A stretch of 64,000 nucleotides of DNA, from contig NZ_QFFU01000018.1 in assembly GCF_003131185.1 (NCBI RefSeq), forward strand, positions 60,275 through 124,274. The letters run 5' to 3'. The first letter of the stretch is position 1. The number at the start of each line of letters is the position of its first letter. The notes beneath the pieces are model-generated. The model worked only from the letters and a program-made list of their open reading frames with translations, made no database searches and was not told the DNA's origin. The DNA comes from Pseudomonas ovata (GTDB lineage Bacteria > Pseudomonadota > Gammaproteobacteria > Pseudomonadales > Pseudomonadaceae). Shown in pieces: positions 25,060 to 34,473 of the stretch. A program made the translations under genes and the position numbers.

Positions 25060-26559
25060 ATGACCATGACCGATTTACAGCGTGACAATCAGGCCCCGGC
25101 GGGCACCGTAGAGCACACCAACGAGTTCGCCTCGCTGCTGCTGCAGGAATTCAAGCCCAAGACCGAGCGCGCCCGCGAAGCGGTCGAGACCGCCGTGCGC
25201 ACCCTGGCCGAACAGGCCCTGGCCCAGACCGACCTGGTGTCCAACGACGCGATCAAGTCCATCGAGTCGATCATCGCGGCCATCGACGCCAAGCTCACCG
25301 CCCAGGTCAACCAGATCATTCATCACCCGCAGTTCCAGCAGGTCGAAAGTGCCTGGCGCGGCCTGCATTACCTGGTCAACAACACCGAGACCGACGAGCA
25401 ACTGAAGATTCGCGTGCTGAACATCTCCAAGCCGGAGCTGCACAAGACCCTGAAGAAGTTCAAGGGCACGGCCTGGGACCAGAGCCCGCTGTTCAAGAAG
25501 ATGTACGAAGAGGAATACGGCCAGTTCGGCGGCGAGCCCTATGGCTGCCTGATCGGCGATTACTATTTCGACCAGTCGCCCCCGGATGTCGAACTGCTGG
25601 GCGAGCTGTCGAAGGTCTGCGCCGCGATGCACGCGCCGTTTATTGCCGCCGCCTCGCCGACAGTGATGGGCATGGGTTCCTGGCAGGAGCTGTCCAACCC
25701 GCGCGACCTGACCAAGATCTTCACCACCCCCGAGTACGCCGGCTGGCGCTCGCTGCGTGAGTCCGAGGATTCGCGCTACATCGGCCTGACCATGCCGCGT
25801 TTCCTGGCCCGCCTGCCGTATGGCGCCAAGACCGACCCGGTCGAAGCCTTTGCGTTCGAAGAGAACACCGACGGCGCCGACAGCGCCAAGTACACCTGGG
25901 CCAACGCGGCCTACGCGATGGGCGTGAACATCAACCGCTCGTTCAAGCACTACGGCTGGTGCTCGCGCATTCGTGGCGTGGAATCGGGTGGTGAGGTCGA
26001 GAACCTGCCGGCGCACACCTTCCCCACCGACGACGGTGGCGTGGACATGAAGTGCCCGACCGAGATCGCCATTTCCGACCGCCGCGAGGCCGAGCTGGCC
26101 AAGAACGGCTTCATGCCGCTGCTGCACAAGAAGAACACTGACTTTGCCGCGTTCATCGGTGCCCAGTCGCTGCAGAAACCGGCCGAATACGACGACCCGG
26201 ACGCCACCGCCAACGCCAACCTGGCCGCGCGCCTGCCGTACCTGTTCGCCACCTGCCGCTTTGCGCATTACCTCAAGTGCATCGTGCGCGACAAGATCGG
26301 CTCGTTCAAAGAGCGCGACGAGATGCAGCGCTGGCTGCAGAACTGGATCCTCAACTACGTCGACGGGGACCCGGCGCATTCCACCGAAACCACCAAGGCC
26401 CAGCATCCGCTGGCTGCCGCCGAAGTGGTGGTCGAGGACGTCGAAGGCAACCCGGGCTACTACACCTCGAAGTTCTTCCTGCGTCCGCATTACCAGCTCG
26501 AAGGACTGACCGTGTCGCTGCGCCTGGTATCCAAGCTGCCATCGACAAAAGGCGCCTGA
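25060..26559 (+). CDS. tssC: TssC (VipB), large sheath subunit
   Basis: 499 residues, full length for the family. Conserved segments include ESAWRGLHYLVNNTETDE, QFGGEPYGCLIGDYYFD, YIGLTMPRFLARLPYG, and the C-terminal VEGNPGYYTSKFFLRPHYQLEGLTVSLRLVSKLP. With TssB it forms the contractile sheath that is recycled by ClpV. A second in-frame ATG lies two codons downstream; either would give the same protein core. Confidence 0.97.
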   Translation: MTMTDLQRDNQAPAGTVEHTNEFASLLLQEFKPKTERAREAVETAVRTLAEQALAQTDLVSNDAIKSIESIIAAIDAKLTAQVNQIIHHPQFQQVESAWRGLHYLVNNTETDEQLKIRVLNISKPELHKTLKKFKGTAWDQSPLFKKMYEEEYGQFGGEPYGCLIGDYYFDQSPPDVELLGELSKVCAAMHAPFIAAASPTVMGMGSWQELSNPRDLTKIFTTPEYAGWRSLRESEDSRYIGLTMPRFLARLPYGAKTDPVEAFAFEENTDGADSAKYTWANAAYAMGVNINRSFKHYGWCSRIRGVESGGEVENLPAHTFPTDDGGVDMKCPTEIAISDRREAELAKNGFMPLLHKKNTDFAAFIGAQSLQKPAEYDDPDATANANLAARLPYLFATCRFAHYLKCIVRDKIGSFKERDEMQRWLQNWILNYVDGDPAHSTETTKAQHPLAAAEVVVEDVEGNPGYYTSKFFLRPHYQLEGLTVSLRLVSKLPSTKGA

Positions 26560-26572
26560 CCCTGAAACCGCC

Positions 26573-26680
26573 GTAGGAGCGCGCTTGCCCGCGACCGGCT
26601 GCGTTAGCAGTCGTAAATTTGTGGCGTTTCGCAGATTTTGCGAGCGCTACGCACTCGGTCGCGGGCAAGCGCGCTCCTAC
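26573..26680. repeat. REPIN-like palindromic element, copy B
   Basis: 108 bp, bounded by GTAGGAGCGCGCTTGCCCGCGACCGG and its reverse complement. The shortest copy with an uninterrupted layout: arm, GCTGCGTTAGCAGTCGTAAATTT, short spacer, TTGCGAGCGCTACGCACTCGG, arm. It sits between tssC and hcp, within the expected tss transcript. Confidence 0.88.
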
Positions 26681-26707
26681 ATAGACGGCGTAAGCGGCGT
26701 AGACGGC

Positions 26708-26743
26708 ATAGGCGTCATAGGCGTCATAGGCGTCATAGGCGGC
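26708..26743 (+). repeat. 9-bp tandem repeat in the hcp leader
   Basis: About four units of ATAGGCGTC in direct succession, flanked by degenerate units (GTAGACGGC, GTAAGCGGC). It lies about 65 bp before the hcp start codon, directly after REPIN copy B. Tandem repeats of this length can change copy number by slippage. Confidence 0.8.
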
Positions 26744-26808
26744 GTAGTTAGAAAAGCGGTGTTGTCGCACAAATCACTCAGTGGCGCTGTGCCACATCAG
26801 GAGAAACC

Positions 26809-27297
26809 ATGGCTGTCGATATTTTCATCAAGATCGGTGACATCAAGGGCGAGTCGGTCGACAAGACTCACAAGGACGAAATCGAAGTGCTGAACTGGAG
26901 CTGGGGCATGTCCCAGTCCGGCAACATGCACATGGGCACCGGTGGCGGTGCGGGCAAGGTCAACATTCAGGACCTGTCGATCACCAAGTACGTCGACAAG
27001 GCGACCCCCAACCTGATGATGCATTGCTCCAGCGGCAAGCACATCGACAAGGTCACCCTGACCGTGCGCAAGGCCGGCGGCGACAACCAGGTCGAGTACC
27101 TGATCATCAACCTCGAAGAAGTATTGGTCACCTCGCTGAGCACCGGTGGCTCGGGCGCCGATGACCGCCTGATCGAGAACGTGACCCTGAACTTCGCCCA
27201 GGTCCTGGTCGACTACCAGCCGCAGAAAGCCGACGGCAGCAAGGAAGGCGGCCCGATCAAGTACGGCTGGAACATCCGCTCCAATACCAAGCGCTAA
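26809..27297 (+). CDS. hcp: Hcp (TssD), tube protein
   Basis: 162 residues, with the family start AVDIFIKIGDIKGESVDK and EIEVLNWSWGMSQSG. Hexameric rings stack into the inner tube and chaperone small effectors in the lumen; the neighbouring Tae4 amidase would be a natural lumen cargo. A good AGGAG site precedes the ATG. Confidence 0.97.
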   Translation: MAVDIFIKIGDIKGESVDKTHKDEIEVLNWSWGMSQSGNMHMGTGGGAGKVNIQDLSITKYVDKATPNLMMHCSSGKHIDKVTLTVRKAGGDNQVEYLIINLEEVLVTSLSTGGSGADDRLIENVTLNFAQVLVDYQPQKADGSKEGGPIKYGWNIRSNTKR

Positions 27298-27308
27298 GGT
27301 CTTGGCGT

Positions 27309-27329
27309 CCCCGGCCGCTCCGGCCGGGG
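27309..27329 (+). terminator. strong hairpin after hcp, possible attenuator
   Basis: A perfect 9-bp GC stem (CCCCGGCCG / CGGCCGGGG) with a 3-nt loop, 12 bp past the hcp stop. There is no T-run, so it may stabilise the hcp message or partly attenuate transcription into the effector gene rather than terminate it. Confidence 0.5.
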
Positions 27330-27378
27330 GCAACTGGCATCAGGATGCCTGCCAGGCAGGCGGTAAGGAGACACACAG

Positions 27379-27816
27379 ATGGCCAAACCTTCGTTTATCA
27401 ATTTGCAGCAGGCCTATCCCAAAGTGGCTAGCCCTTGTGATCAACCGTGGGGAAACCAGTGCGCCATTCGCATGAGCATTGCCCTGAACGGTGAGCGAAG
27501 CATCCGCGTCAACAACTCCACCTACACAGATCCGAAATGCAAGCATGAACACGCTCGCGGTGCCGAGTCTCTGGCCAACTGGTTATGGCGCCATCATTTG
27601 GGCAGGCCCTTGATCATTGAAGGTACTGCCAGCGCTCGACAGACTATTCGTGACAAGCGCGGCATCATCTTTTTCAAGGACTGTTTTGCCAGAGCTTCGG
27701 AGAAACCGGAGGACCGCACCGGAGACCACATTGACCTATGGAATCGCGGTATCACTCAAGGTTTTGACGACGGCAACTACATGTCCAAGAAAATCTGGTT
27801 CTGGGAGCTGCCATGA
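27379..27816 (+). CDS. tae4: Tae4-family T6SS amidase effector
   Basis: A 145-residue protein without signal peptide. NQCAIRMSIAL (catalytic Cys28), KCKHEHARGAESLANWL (54-70), FFKDCF (98-103) and GDHIDLWN (catalytic His117) are hallmarks of Tae4, an NlpC/P60-like D,L-endopeptidase that cuts peptidoglycan stems in target cells. An acidic pair at 130-131 could supply the third residue. A strong AAGGAG site precedes the ATG. It sits between hcp and tssE, the slot of tagJ in P. aeruginosa, and is AT-richer than the structural genes, suggesting an inserted cargo cassette. Confidence 0.9.
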   Translation: MAKPSFINLQQAYPKVASPCDQPWGNQCAIRMSIALNGERSIRVNNSTYTDPKCKHEHARGAESLANWLWRHHLGRPLIIEGTASARQTIRDKRGIIFFKDCFARASEKPEDRTGDHIDLWNRGITQGFDDGNYMSKKIWFWELP

Positions 27817-28262
27817 CCAGAACATACTCAGGCATTACCCTCCTCATGGGGGCTCTGTTCAGCCTCAGCGCTTGTGCACAGCCGCAAGAGCAAGTACCCG
27901 CATCGTCGACGCCTCTGACCCAGGCCACGCTCGCCGGCCAGCCTTTGCAGTTGGTAGAGCATGAGGGGCAATGTGTGCTGCGCAAGCCAGACAATAGTGA
28001 CCTGAAACTGGAGATGAACTGGCCTTGCCAGTTCACTCCAGACAAACAGGGCAAGGTTCAGACTGAAGTGCACAATTCGGTCCCTATCGTGCTGGTAGAG
28101 CACAGTCAGCCCAACCCGGCACCTGACACAGACTGCGTGAAAACATCTCAAGCCGTGCGGTTGCGTGACAACACGCTGGAAACCTCAAGGGTGAACAGAA
28201 GCGCTATGTGCCATATCGGTCAGCAAGATCAGAAAATGTTCACGGGGTTGTTCCGTTGGTAA
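27813..28262 (+). CDS. periplasmic lipoprotein, candidate immunity to Tae4
   Basis: 149 residues. A signal peptide ends in the lipobox LSAC (Cys about residue 22), so the protein should be anchored in the periplasm, where self-protection against a cell-wall amidase is needed. The ATG overlaps the tae4 stop (ATGA), giving tight coupling. Four further Cys residues could form disulfides. The mature sequence does not obviously look like the helical Tai4 proteins I know, so the immunity role is inferred from position and export. Confidence 0.75.
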   Translation: MTRTYSGITLLMGALFSLSACAQPQEQVPASSTPLTQATLAGQPLQLVEHEGQCVLRKPDNSDLKLEMNWPCQFTPDKQGKVQTEVHNSVPIVLVEHSQPNPAPDTDCVKTSQAVRLRDNTLETSRVNRSAMCHIGQQDQKMFTGLFRW

Positions 28263-28370
28263 CCACGAAGGCACTTTGCCGAGTTACAGCCCTGTCAGCC
28301 GGATTGCGGGGTGTGGCCCTGCTCACTGGGATCAGAAAGCCTTGATCTGGAATTTCGACTGGTGACCAAC

Positions 28371-28874
28371 ATGACCCCGCGCGAGCGCCTGCAGCCTTCC
28401 CTGCTTGATCGCCTCACTGACGATGACCCGGGCAACCTGCAAGAGGGCACGGACAAGCGCGTGCTGTCGCTGAGCCAGCTCAAGGCCTCGGTGCTGCGCG
28501 ACCTGACCTGGCTGCTCAACACCACCTCTCTGCTGGACGCCGATGCCACGTTGCACACGCCTGCGGGCACCTCGGTGGTCAACTACGGGCTGCCGGCGCT
28601 GGCCGGCAGCAGTGTGTCGGGGGTCGACATCGCGGTGCTCGAAAGCCTGATCCATCGGGCGATTACCACCTTCGAGCCGCGCCTGCTGGCACACACTGTA
28701 CGGGTGCGTGCCCATGTGGGACATGAACAGATGAACCATAACGCCCTGAGCTTCGAGATCCAGGGCGACCTGTGGGCGCAACCGGTGGCCCTGCCGCTGT
28801 TGCTGCGCACCGAGCTGGACCTGGAATCGGGTCATGTAAAAGTCTTGCCTGCCGAACAACGGAGACGCCCATGA
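28371..28874 (+). CDS. tssE: TssE, gp25-like baseplate protein
   Basis: 167 residues from the ATG at 28371, which begins MTPRERLQPSLLDRLTDD, the usual start of TssE. A GTG three codons upstream has a better-placed GGA and cannot be excluded. Conserved parts are LKASVLRDLTWLLNTT, SVVNYGLPAL and AITTFEPRL. It is part of the baseplate wedge with TssF, TssG and TssK. The 108 bp before it hold no gene. Confidence 0.94.
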   Translation: MTPRERLQPSLLDRLTDDDPGNLQEGTDKRVLSLSQLKASVLRDLTWLLNTTSLLDADATLHTPAGTSVVNYGLPALAGSSVSGVDIAVLESLIHRAITTFEPRLLAHTVRVRAHVGHEQMNHNALSFEIQGDLWAQPVALPLLLRTELDLESGHVKVLPAEQRRRP

Positions 28875-30727
28875 ATCCGCGCCTGCTCGGGTTGTACAAC
28901 CAGGAGCTGCAGCACATCCGCGAGAGCGCCCAGGAGTTTGCCCGCGAGTACCCCAAGATCGCCGGGCGCCTGACGCTGTCGGGGCTCGATTGCGCCGACC
29001 CGTATGTCGAGCGCCTGCTCGAAGGCTTTGCCTACCTGACCGCCCGCGTGCAGCTCAAGCTGGAGGCCGAATACCCGACCTTCACCCACAACCTGCTGGA
29101 AATCGCCTACCCGCACTATCTGGCGCCCACGCCGTCGATGACCGTGGTGCAGATGCACGCCGACCCCGACGAAGGCTCGCTGGCCGACGGCTTTACCCTG
29201 CCGCGCGACAGCGTGCTGCGGGCTGCCCTGGGCCGCGACTCGCAGACCTCGTGCGAATACCGCAGCACCCAGGCGGTGACCCTGTGGCCGGTGCAAGTCA
29301 GCCAGGCCGACTATTTCGGCAACCCGGCGGCCGTGCTCGGGCGCCTGGCCGCCAGCGAACCCAAGGCCAAGGCGGCCTTGCGCATCACCCTGCGCACCGG
29401 CGCCGAATTGCCGTTCGACAGCCTGGCCCTGGGCAACCTGCCGCTGTACCTGCACGGCGCCGATGAACTGCCCTATCGCCTGTATGAGCAACTGCTGGCC
29501 AACACCTGCGCGGTGTTTGCCCGCCAGCCCGGCAGCGACTGGGTCGAGCGCCTGCCGGTGGATGCCTTGCGCCCGTGCGGCTTCGATGACCGCGAGGCGG
29601 CGCTGCCGGTGGTGCCGCAGGCGTTCCAGGGCTATCGCCTGCTGCAGGAATACTTCGCCTTGCCGCAGCGCTTTCTGTTCATCGACTTCAGTGGCCTGGA
29701 ACGCGCAGTGGGCCGTTGCACCGGGCAAGAGCTGGAACTGATCGTGCTGCTGGAACGCTTTGACCAGAGCCTGGAAAACAGCGTGGGACGCGAGCAGTTC
29801 GTGCCCTACTGCACCCCGGCGATCAACCTGTTTCCCAAGCGCCTGGACCGCATTCACCTGACCGACCGGGTGCATGAGCACCATGCCATTGCCGACCGCA
29901 CCCGGCCGATGGATTTCGAGATTCACTCGCTGACCGGTGTGACCGGCTTCGGCACCGGGCCCGACCAGCCGTTCCTGCCGTTCTACGCGGTGCGTGACCC
30001 GTCGCGCTATGGCCGCGACAAGGCCTATTACAGCCTGCGCCGCGAGCCACGGGTGTTGTCCAGCGAGCAGCGGCGCACCGGCACGCGCTCGACCTACGTG
30101 GGCAGCGAAAGCTTCATCAGCCTGGTCGACAGCCAGCAGGCGCCCTACCGCCACGACCTGCGCCAGCTGGGCCTGACGGCCTTGTGCACCAACCGCGACC
30201 TGCCGCTGTTCATGCGCCTGGGCGGTGCCAGTGACTTCACCCTGGCCGACAGCGCGCCGGTGCAAGCCATTCGCTGCCTGGCCGGGCCCAGCCGCCCCCG
30301 CGCCAGCCATGCCCACGACAACAAGGCCTGGCGCCTGATCAGCCAGTTGTCGCTCAACTACCTGTCGTTGAGCGAGCAAGGCCAGGGCGCCGCCGCCCTG
30401 CGCGAACTGCTGCGCCTGTACGGCGATGACCAGGACGCGGCGCTGCAACTGCAGATCGAGGGCCTGCGCGAAGTCAGCAGCAAGCCGTGTACGCGGCGCT
30501 TGCCGATGCCGGGGCCGATCGTGTTCGGACGCGGCCTGGAGATCACGCTGGAATTCGATGAAAACGCCTTTCGTGGCACCGGCGTGTTTCTGTTGGGCGC
30601 GGTGTTCGAGCGCTTTCTGAGCCGCTACGTGTCGATCAACAGCTTTACCGAAACCGTCCTGCGCAGCACCGAGCGTGGCGAGATCATGCGCTGGAAGGCC
30701 CAGCCCGGCCGGCGGCCGACGCTGTGA
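28871..30727 (+). CDS. tssF: TssF, baseplate wedge protein
   Basis: 618 residues; the ATG at 28871 overlaps the tssE stop (ATGA). N-terminal LLGLYNQELQHIRESAQEFAREYPKIAGRL and CADPYVERLLEGFAYLTARVQLKL are diagnostic of TssF (VasA/ImpG). Two TssF subunits and one TssG form the wedge that surrounds the VgrG spike. The extended frame back to 28772 was rejected because it overlaps tssE. Confidence 0.96.
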   Translation: MNPRLLGLYNQELQHIRESAQEFAREYPKIAGRLTLSGLDCADPYVERLLEGFAYLTARVQLKLEAEYPTFTHNLLEIAYPHYLAPTPSMTVVQMHADPDEGSLADGFTLPRDSVLRAALGRDSQTSCEYRSTQAVTLWPVQVSQADYFGNPAAVLGRLAASEPKAKAALRITLRTGAELPFDSLALGNLPLYLHGADELPYRLYEQLLANTCAVFARQPGSDWVERLPVDALRPCGFDDREAALPVVPQAFQGYRLLQEYFALPQRFLFIDFSGLERAVGRCTGQELELIVLLERFDQSLENSVGREQFVPYCTPAINLFPKRLDRIHLTDRVHEHHAIADRTRPMDFEIHSLTGVTGFGTGPDQPFLPFYAVRDPSRYGRDKAYYSLRREPRVLSSEQRRTGTRSTYVGSESFISLVDSQQAPYRHDLRQLGLTALCTNRDLPLFMRLGGASDFTLADSAPVQAIRCLAGPSRPRASHAHDNKAWRLISQLSLNYLSLSEQGQGAAALRELLRLYGDDQDAALQLQIEGLREVSSKPCTRRLPMPGPIVFGRGLEITLEFDENAFRGTGVFLLGAVFERFLSRYVSINSFTETVLRSTERGEIMRWKAQPGRRPTL

Positions 30728-31761
30728 GTACGCTTGATGCCATGCACGACCAGCCCTGGGAGTACGACTTCTTCCAGGCGCTGCGACGTATCGAGTGCGA
30801 ACACCCCGAGCTGCCGCGCTTTGGCCATTCGCTGCGCCTGGGCGATGACCCGGTGCGCCTCGGCCAGCGCCAGGACAGTGCCTTTGCGCCCTCCACGCTC
30901 GCCAGCGTGCAGCCGGGCGACGACGACAACGCGGCGCGCCTGGAGCAGTTCTTTTTTGGTCTGGGCGGACCCAACGGGCCGCTGCCGCTGCACCTGACCG
31001 AATACGTGCGCGAGCGCCAGCGCAACCACGCCGACAGCACCAGCAAGCGCTTCCTGGATGTGTTTCACCATCGCCTGCTGAGCCTGTTCTACCGCGCGTG
31101 GGCCGAGGCCCGGCCGACCGTCAGCCATGACCGCGCCGATGACGATTACTGGTCCGGGCGCCTGGCGGCCCTGTGCGGGCGCGGCCTGCCCGGCCAGCTG
31201 GAACAGGGCGAACTGCCCGGCACCGCCAAGCTGCACTACAGCGGCCACCTGGCCGCGCAGACCCGTTACCCGGATGGCCTGAAAGCGATCCTGGGCGAGT
31301 ACTTCGGCCTGCCGGTGCACATCGAGGAATACGTTGGCCAATGGCTGGAACTGCCCGAGCGCAGTCGCGTGAGCGTCAGTGCCAACCGGCTGGGCGTCGA
31401 CCTGTGCCTGGGCCGGCATGTCTGGGACCGCCAGCATAAATTTCGCATTCGCCTGGGACCGCTCACGCTTGAGCAGTACATGGGCATGCTTCCCGGTGGC
31501 CAGCCGTTTCGCGAGCTGGTGGCCTGGGTCGCCGAGTACCTGGGCTTTGAACTGGACTGGGACCTGAACCTGGTGCTGAAGCAACCACAGGTACCACGCC
31601 TGCAACTCAACGGGCGCCAGCGGCTGGGTTTCAACACCTGGCTGGGGCACCGCAACAAAGATGCCGACGAACTGATCCTGGCCCGGCACTACGCCGATCA
31701 GGCTGGCGATACCCGACAGCCCGGTTCGACCCCCACTTCAAGGAACCTGTCAGATGAGTGA
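30724..31761 (+). CDS. tssG: TssG, baseplate wedge protein
   Basis: 345 residues, starting at GTG 30724, which overlaps the tssF stop. WEYDFFQALRRIECEHPELPRFGHSLR and FFGLGGPNGPLPLHLTEYVRER are the conserved N-terminal signature of TssG (VasB/ImpH). Its last 8 bp overlap the clpV start. Confidence 0.96.
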   Translation: MSTLDAMHDQPWEYDFFQALRRIECEHPELPRFGHSLRLGDDPVRLGQRQDSAFAPSTLASVQPGDDDNAARLEQFFFGLGGPNGPLPLHLTEYVRERQRNHADSTSKRFLDVFHHRLLSLFYRAWAEARPTVSHDRADDDYWSGRLAALCGRGLPGQLEQGELPGTAKLHYSGHLAAQTRYPDGLKAILGEYFGLPVHIEEYVGQWLELPERSRVSVSANRLGVDLCLGRHVWDRQHKFRIRLGPLTLEQYMGMLPGGQPFRELVAWVAEYLGFELDWDLNLVLKQPQVPRLQLNGRQRLGFNTWLGHRNKDADELILARHYADQAGDTRQPGSTPTSRNLSDE

Positions 31762-34447
31762 AATCAGTCGCGCCGCGTTGTTCGGCAAACTCAACAGCGT
31801 GGCCTACAAGGCCATCGAAGCGGCCACGGTGTTCTGCAAGTTGCGCGGCAACCCGTATGTGGAGCTGTCGCACTGGCTGCACCAGTTGCTGCAGCTGCAG
31901 GACTCGGACCTGCACCGCATCATCCGCCAGTTCAACGTGGAGCCGGCACGCCTGGCCAGCGACCTGACCGAGGCGCTGGATCGCCTGCCCCGTGGCTCGA
32001 CCTCGATCACCGACCTGTCGTCGCATGTCGAAGAAGCCGTGGAGCGCGGCTGGGTGTACGGCAGCCTGATGTTCGGTGAAAGCCAGGTGCGCACCGGCTA
32101 CCTGCTGATCGGCATTCTCAAGACCCCGAGTTTGCGCAATGCCCTGCTGGGCTTGTCGGCCGAGTTCGGCAAGCTGAAGATCGAAAGCCTGACCGAGCGC
32201 TTCGACGAGTACGTCGGTGATTCACCGGAAAACGCCCTGCGCGCCAGCGACGGCTTCAATGCCGGCGCCGTGCCCGGCGAAGCCAGCGGCGCCATGGCGC
32301 CCAGTGCGCTGGGCAAGCAGGAAGCGCTGAACAAGTACACCATCGACCTGACCGCCCAGGCGCGCAACGGCGAGCTGGACCCGATTGTCGGCCGCGACGA
32401 AGAGATCCGCCAACTGGTGGACATCCTCATGCGCCGCCGGCAGAACAACCCGATCCTCACCGGCGAAGCCGGCGTGGGCAAGACCGCCGTGGTCGAAGGC
32501 TTTGCCCTGCGCATCGTCGCCGGCGACGTGCCGCCGGCGCTCAAGGACGTCGAGCTGCGCAGCCTGGACGTCGGCCTGTTGCAGGCCGGCGCCAGCATGA
32601 AGGGCGAGTTCGAACAGCGCCTGCGCCAGGTCATCGAGGACGTCCAGGCCTCGCCCAGGCCGATCATCCTGTTTATCGACGAAGCCCACACGCTGGTCGG
32701 TGCCGGCGGTGCGGCAGGCACCGGTGACGCGGCCAACCTGCTCAAGCCGGCGCTGGCCCGCGGCAGCCTGCGCACCGTGGCGGCCACCACTTGGGCCGAG
32801 TACAAGAAGCACATCGAGAAGGACCCGGCGCTGACCCGGCGCTTCCAGGTCGTGCAAGTGGCCGAGCCGTCCGAAGACAAGGCGCTGCTGATGATGCGCG
32901 GCGTGGCCTCGACCATGGAGCAGCACCATCAGGTGCAGGTGCTCGATGAAGCGCTGGAAGCCTCGGTCAAGCTCTCGCACCGCTACATTCCGGCGCGCCA
33001 GTTGCCCGACAAGTCGGTCAGCCTGCTGGACACTGCCTGTGCCCGGGTTGCCATCAGCCTGCATGCGGTGCCGGCCGAGGTTGACGACAGCCGGCGGCGC
33101 ATCGAAGCGCTGCAGACCGAATTGCAGATCATCGCCCGCGAGCACGCCATCGGCGTGCACACCGGCAGCCGACAGGGCCAGGCCCAGGCGCTGCTGGACG
33201 CCGAGCAGGAACGCCTGACCGGGCTGGAAGTGCGCTGGGCCGATGAAAAAACCCTGGTGGACGAACTGCTCAAGCTGCGCGCGCAACTGCGCGACAGCGT
33301 GGGAGTGGTCGACAGCGATGTGACCGCCGCGGCCGCCGGCGACAGCGGCCATGAACTGCGCATCCGGCTGGTCGAGTTACAGCAGCAATTGAGCGCACTG
33401 CAAGGCGAAACGCCGCTCATCCTGCCCACCGTGGACTATCAGGCGGTGGCCTCGGTGGTCGCCGACTGGACCGGGATTCCGGTGGGGCGCATGGCCCGCA
33501 ACGAACTGGAAACCGTGCTCAAGCTGGACCAGCACCTGAGCAAGCGCATCATCGGCCAGGACCATGCCTTGCAGATGATCGCCAAGCGCATCCAGACCTC
33601 GCGCGCCGGGCTTGATAACCCGAGCAAGCCGATCGGCGTGTTCATGCTGGCCGGCACCTCCGGGGTGGGCAAGACCGAAACCGCGCTGGCGCTGGCCGAG
33701 GCGCTGTATGGCGGCGAGCAGAACGTCATCACCATCAACATGAGCGAGTTCCAGGAAGCGCACACGGTCTCGACTCTCAAGGGCGCGCCACCCGGTTATG
33801 TCGGCTACGGCGAAGGCGGCGTGCTGACCGAGGCAGTCCGGCGCAAGCCCTACAGTGTGGTGTTGCTCGACGAGGTGGAGAAGGCCCACCCGGATGTGCA
33901 CGAGATGTTCTTCCAGGTGTTCGACAAGGGCGTAATGGAAGACGGCGAAGGCCGGGTGATCGACTTCAAGAACACCCTGATCCTGCTGACCACCAACGCC
34001 GGCACCGATCTGATTGCGCGTGTGTGCCAGGACCCGGCCAACGTGCCTGACCCTGAGGAAATCGCCAAGGCCCTGCGCGGCCCGCTGCTGGAGATTTTCC
34101 CGCCGGCCCTGCTCGGCCGCCTGGTGACCATCCCGTACTACCCGCTCAGCGACACGATGCTCAAGGCGATTACCGACCTGCAACTGGGACGGATCAAGAA
34201 GCGCGTGGAAAGCACCCACAAGGTGGCCTTCGATTACGATGCCGAGGTGATCGACCTGATCGTCTCGCGCTGCACCGAAACCGAAAGCGGCGGACGGATG
34301 ATCGATGCGATCCTGACCAACACCCTGTTGCCGGACATGAGCCGCGAGTTCCTGACCCGTATGCTCGAAGGCAAACCCCTGGCCGGCGTACGCATCCGCC
34401 AGCAGGACGGACAATTGCACTATGAATTCGATGACGCGCCGGCATGA
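31754..34447 (+). CDS. clpV: ClpV (TssH), sheath-disassembly AAA+ ATPase
   Basis: 897 residues. A Clp-N domain (1-150) that binds contracted TssC is followed by two AAA+ modules. The first has Walker A GEAGVGKT (about 236-243) and FIDEAHTL; the second has Walker A GTSGVGKT (about 633-640) and LLDEVEKAHPDV. The ClpB-type middle region is short, as in ClpV. It unfolds contracted sheaths to recycle TssBC. Last gene of the tightly overlapping tssE-tssF-tssG-clpV block. Confidence 0.96.
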   Translation: MSEISRAALFGKLNSVAYKAIEAATVFCKLRGNPYVELSHWLHQLLQLQDSDLHRIIRQFNVEPARLASDLTEALDRLPRGSTSITDLSSHVEEAVERGWVYGSLMFGESQVRTGYLLIGILKTPSLRNALLGLSAEFGKLKIESLTERFDEYVGDSPENALRASDGFNAGAVPGEASGAMAPSALGKQEALNKYTIDLTAQARNGELDPIVGRDEEIRQLVDILMRRRQNNPILTGEAGVGKTAVVEGFALRIVAGDVPPALKDVELRSLDVGLLQAGASMKGEFEQRLRQVIEDVQASPRPIILFIDEAHTLVGAGGAAGTGDAANLLKPALARGSLRTVAATTWAEYKKHIEKDPALTRRFQVVQVAEPSEDKALLMMRGVASTMEQHHQVQVLDEALEASVKLSHRYIPARQLPDKSVSLLDTACARVAISLHAVPAEVDDSRRRIEALQTELQIIAREHAIGVHTGSRQGQAQALLDAEQERLTGLEVRWADEKTLVDELLKLRAQLRDSVGVVDSDVTAAAAGDSGHELRIRLVELQQQLSALQGETPLILPTVDYQAVASVVADWTGIPVGRMARNELETVLKLDQHLSKRIIGQDHALQMIAKRIQTSRAGLDNPSKPIGVFMLAGTSGVGKTETALALAEALYGGEQNVITINMSEFQEAHTVSTLKGAPPGYVGYGEGGVLTEAVRRKPYSVVLLDEVEKAHPDVHEMFFQVFDKGVMEDGEGRVIDFKNTLILLTTNAGTDLIARVCQDPANVPDPEEIAKALRGPLLEIFPPALLGRLVTIPYYPLSDTMLKAITDLQLGRIKKRVESTHKVAFDYDAEVIDLIVSRCTETESGGRMIDAILTNTLLPDMSREFLTRMLEGKPLAGVRIRQQDGQLHYEFDDAPA

Positions 34448-34473
34448 TCTGTTGTATCCCGGCATGACCCGTT

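Noticed and set aside
26700..26745. Short repeats near hcp considered as CRISPR
   Set aside because: Units are 9 bp and contiguous with no spacers; this is a minisatellite.
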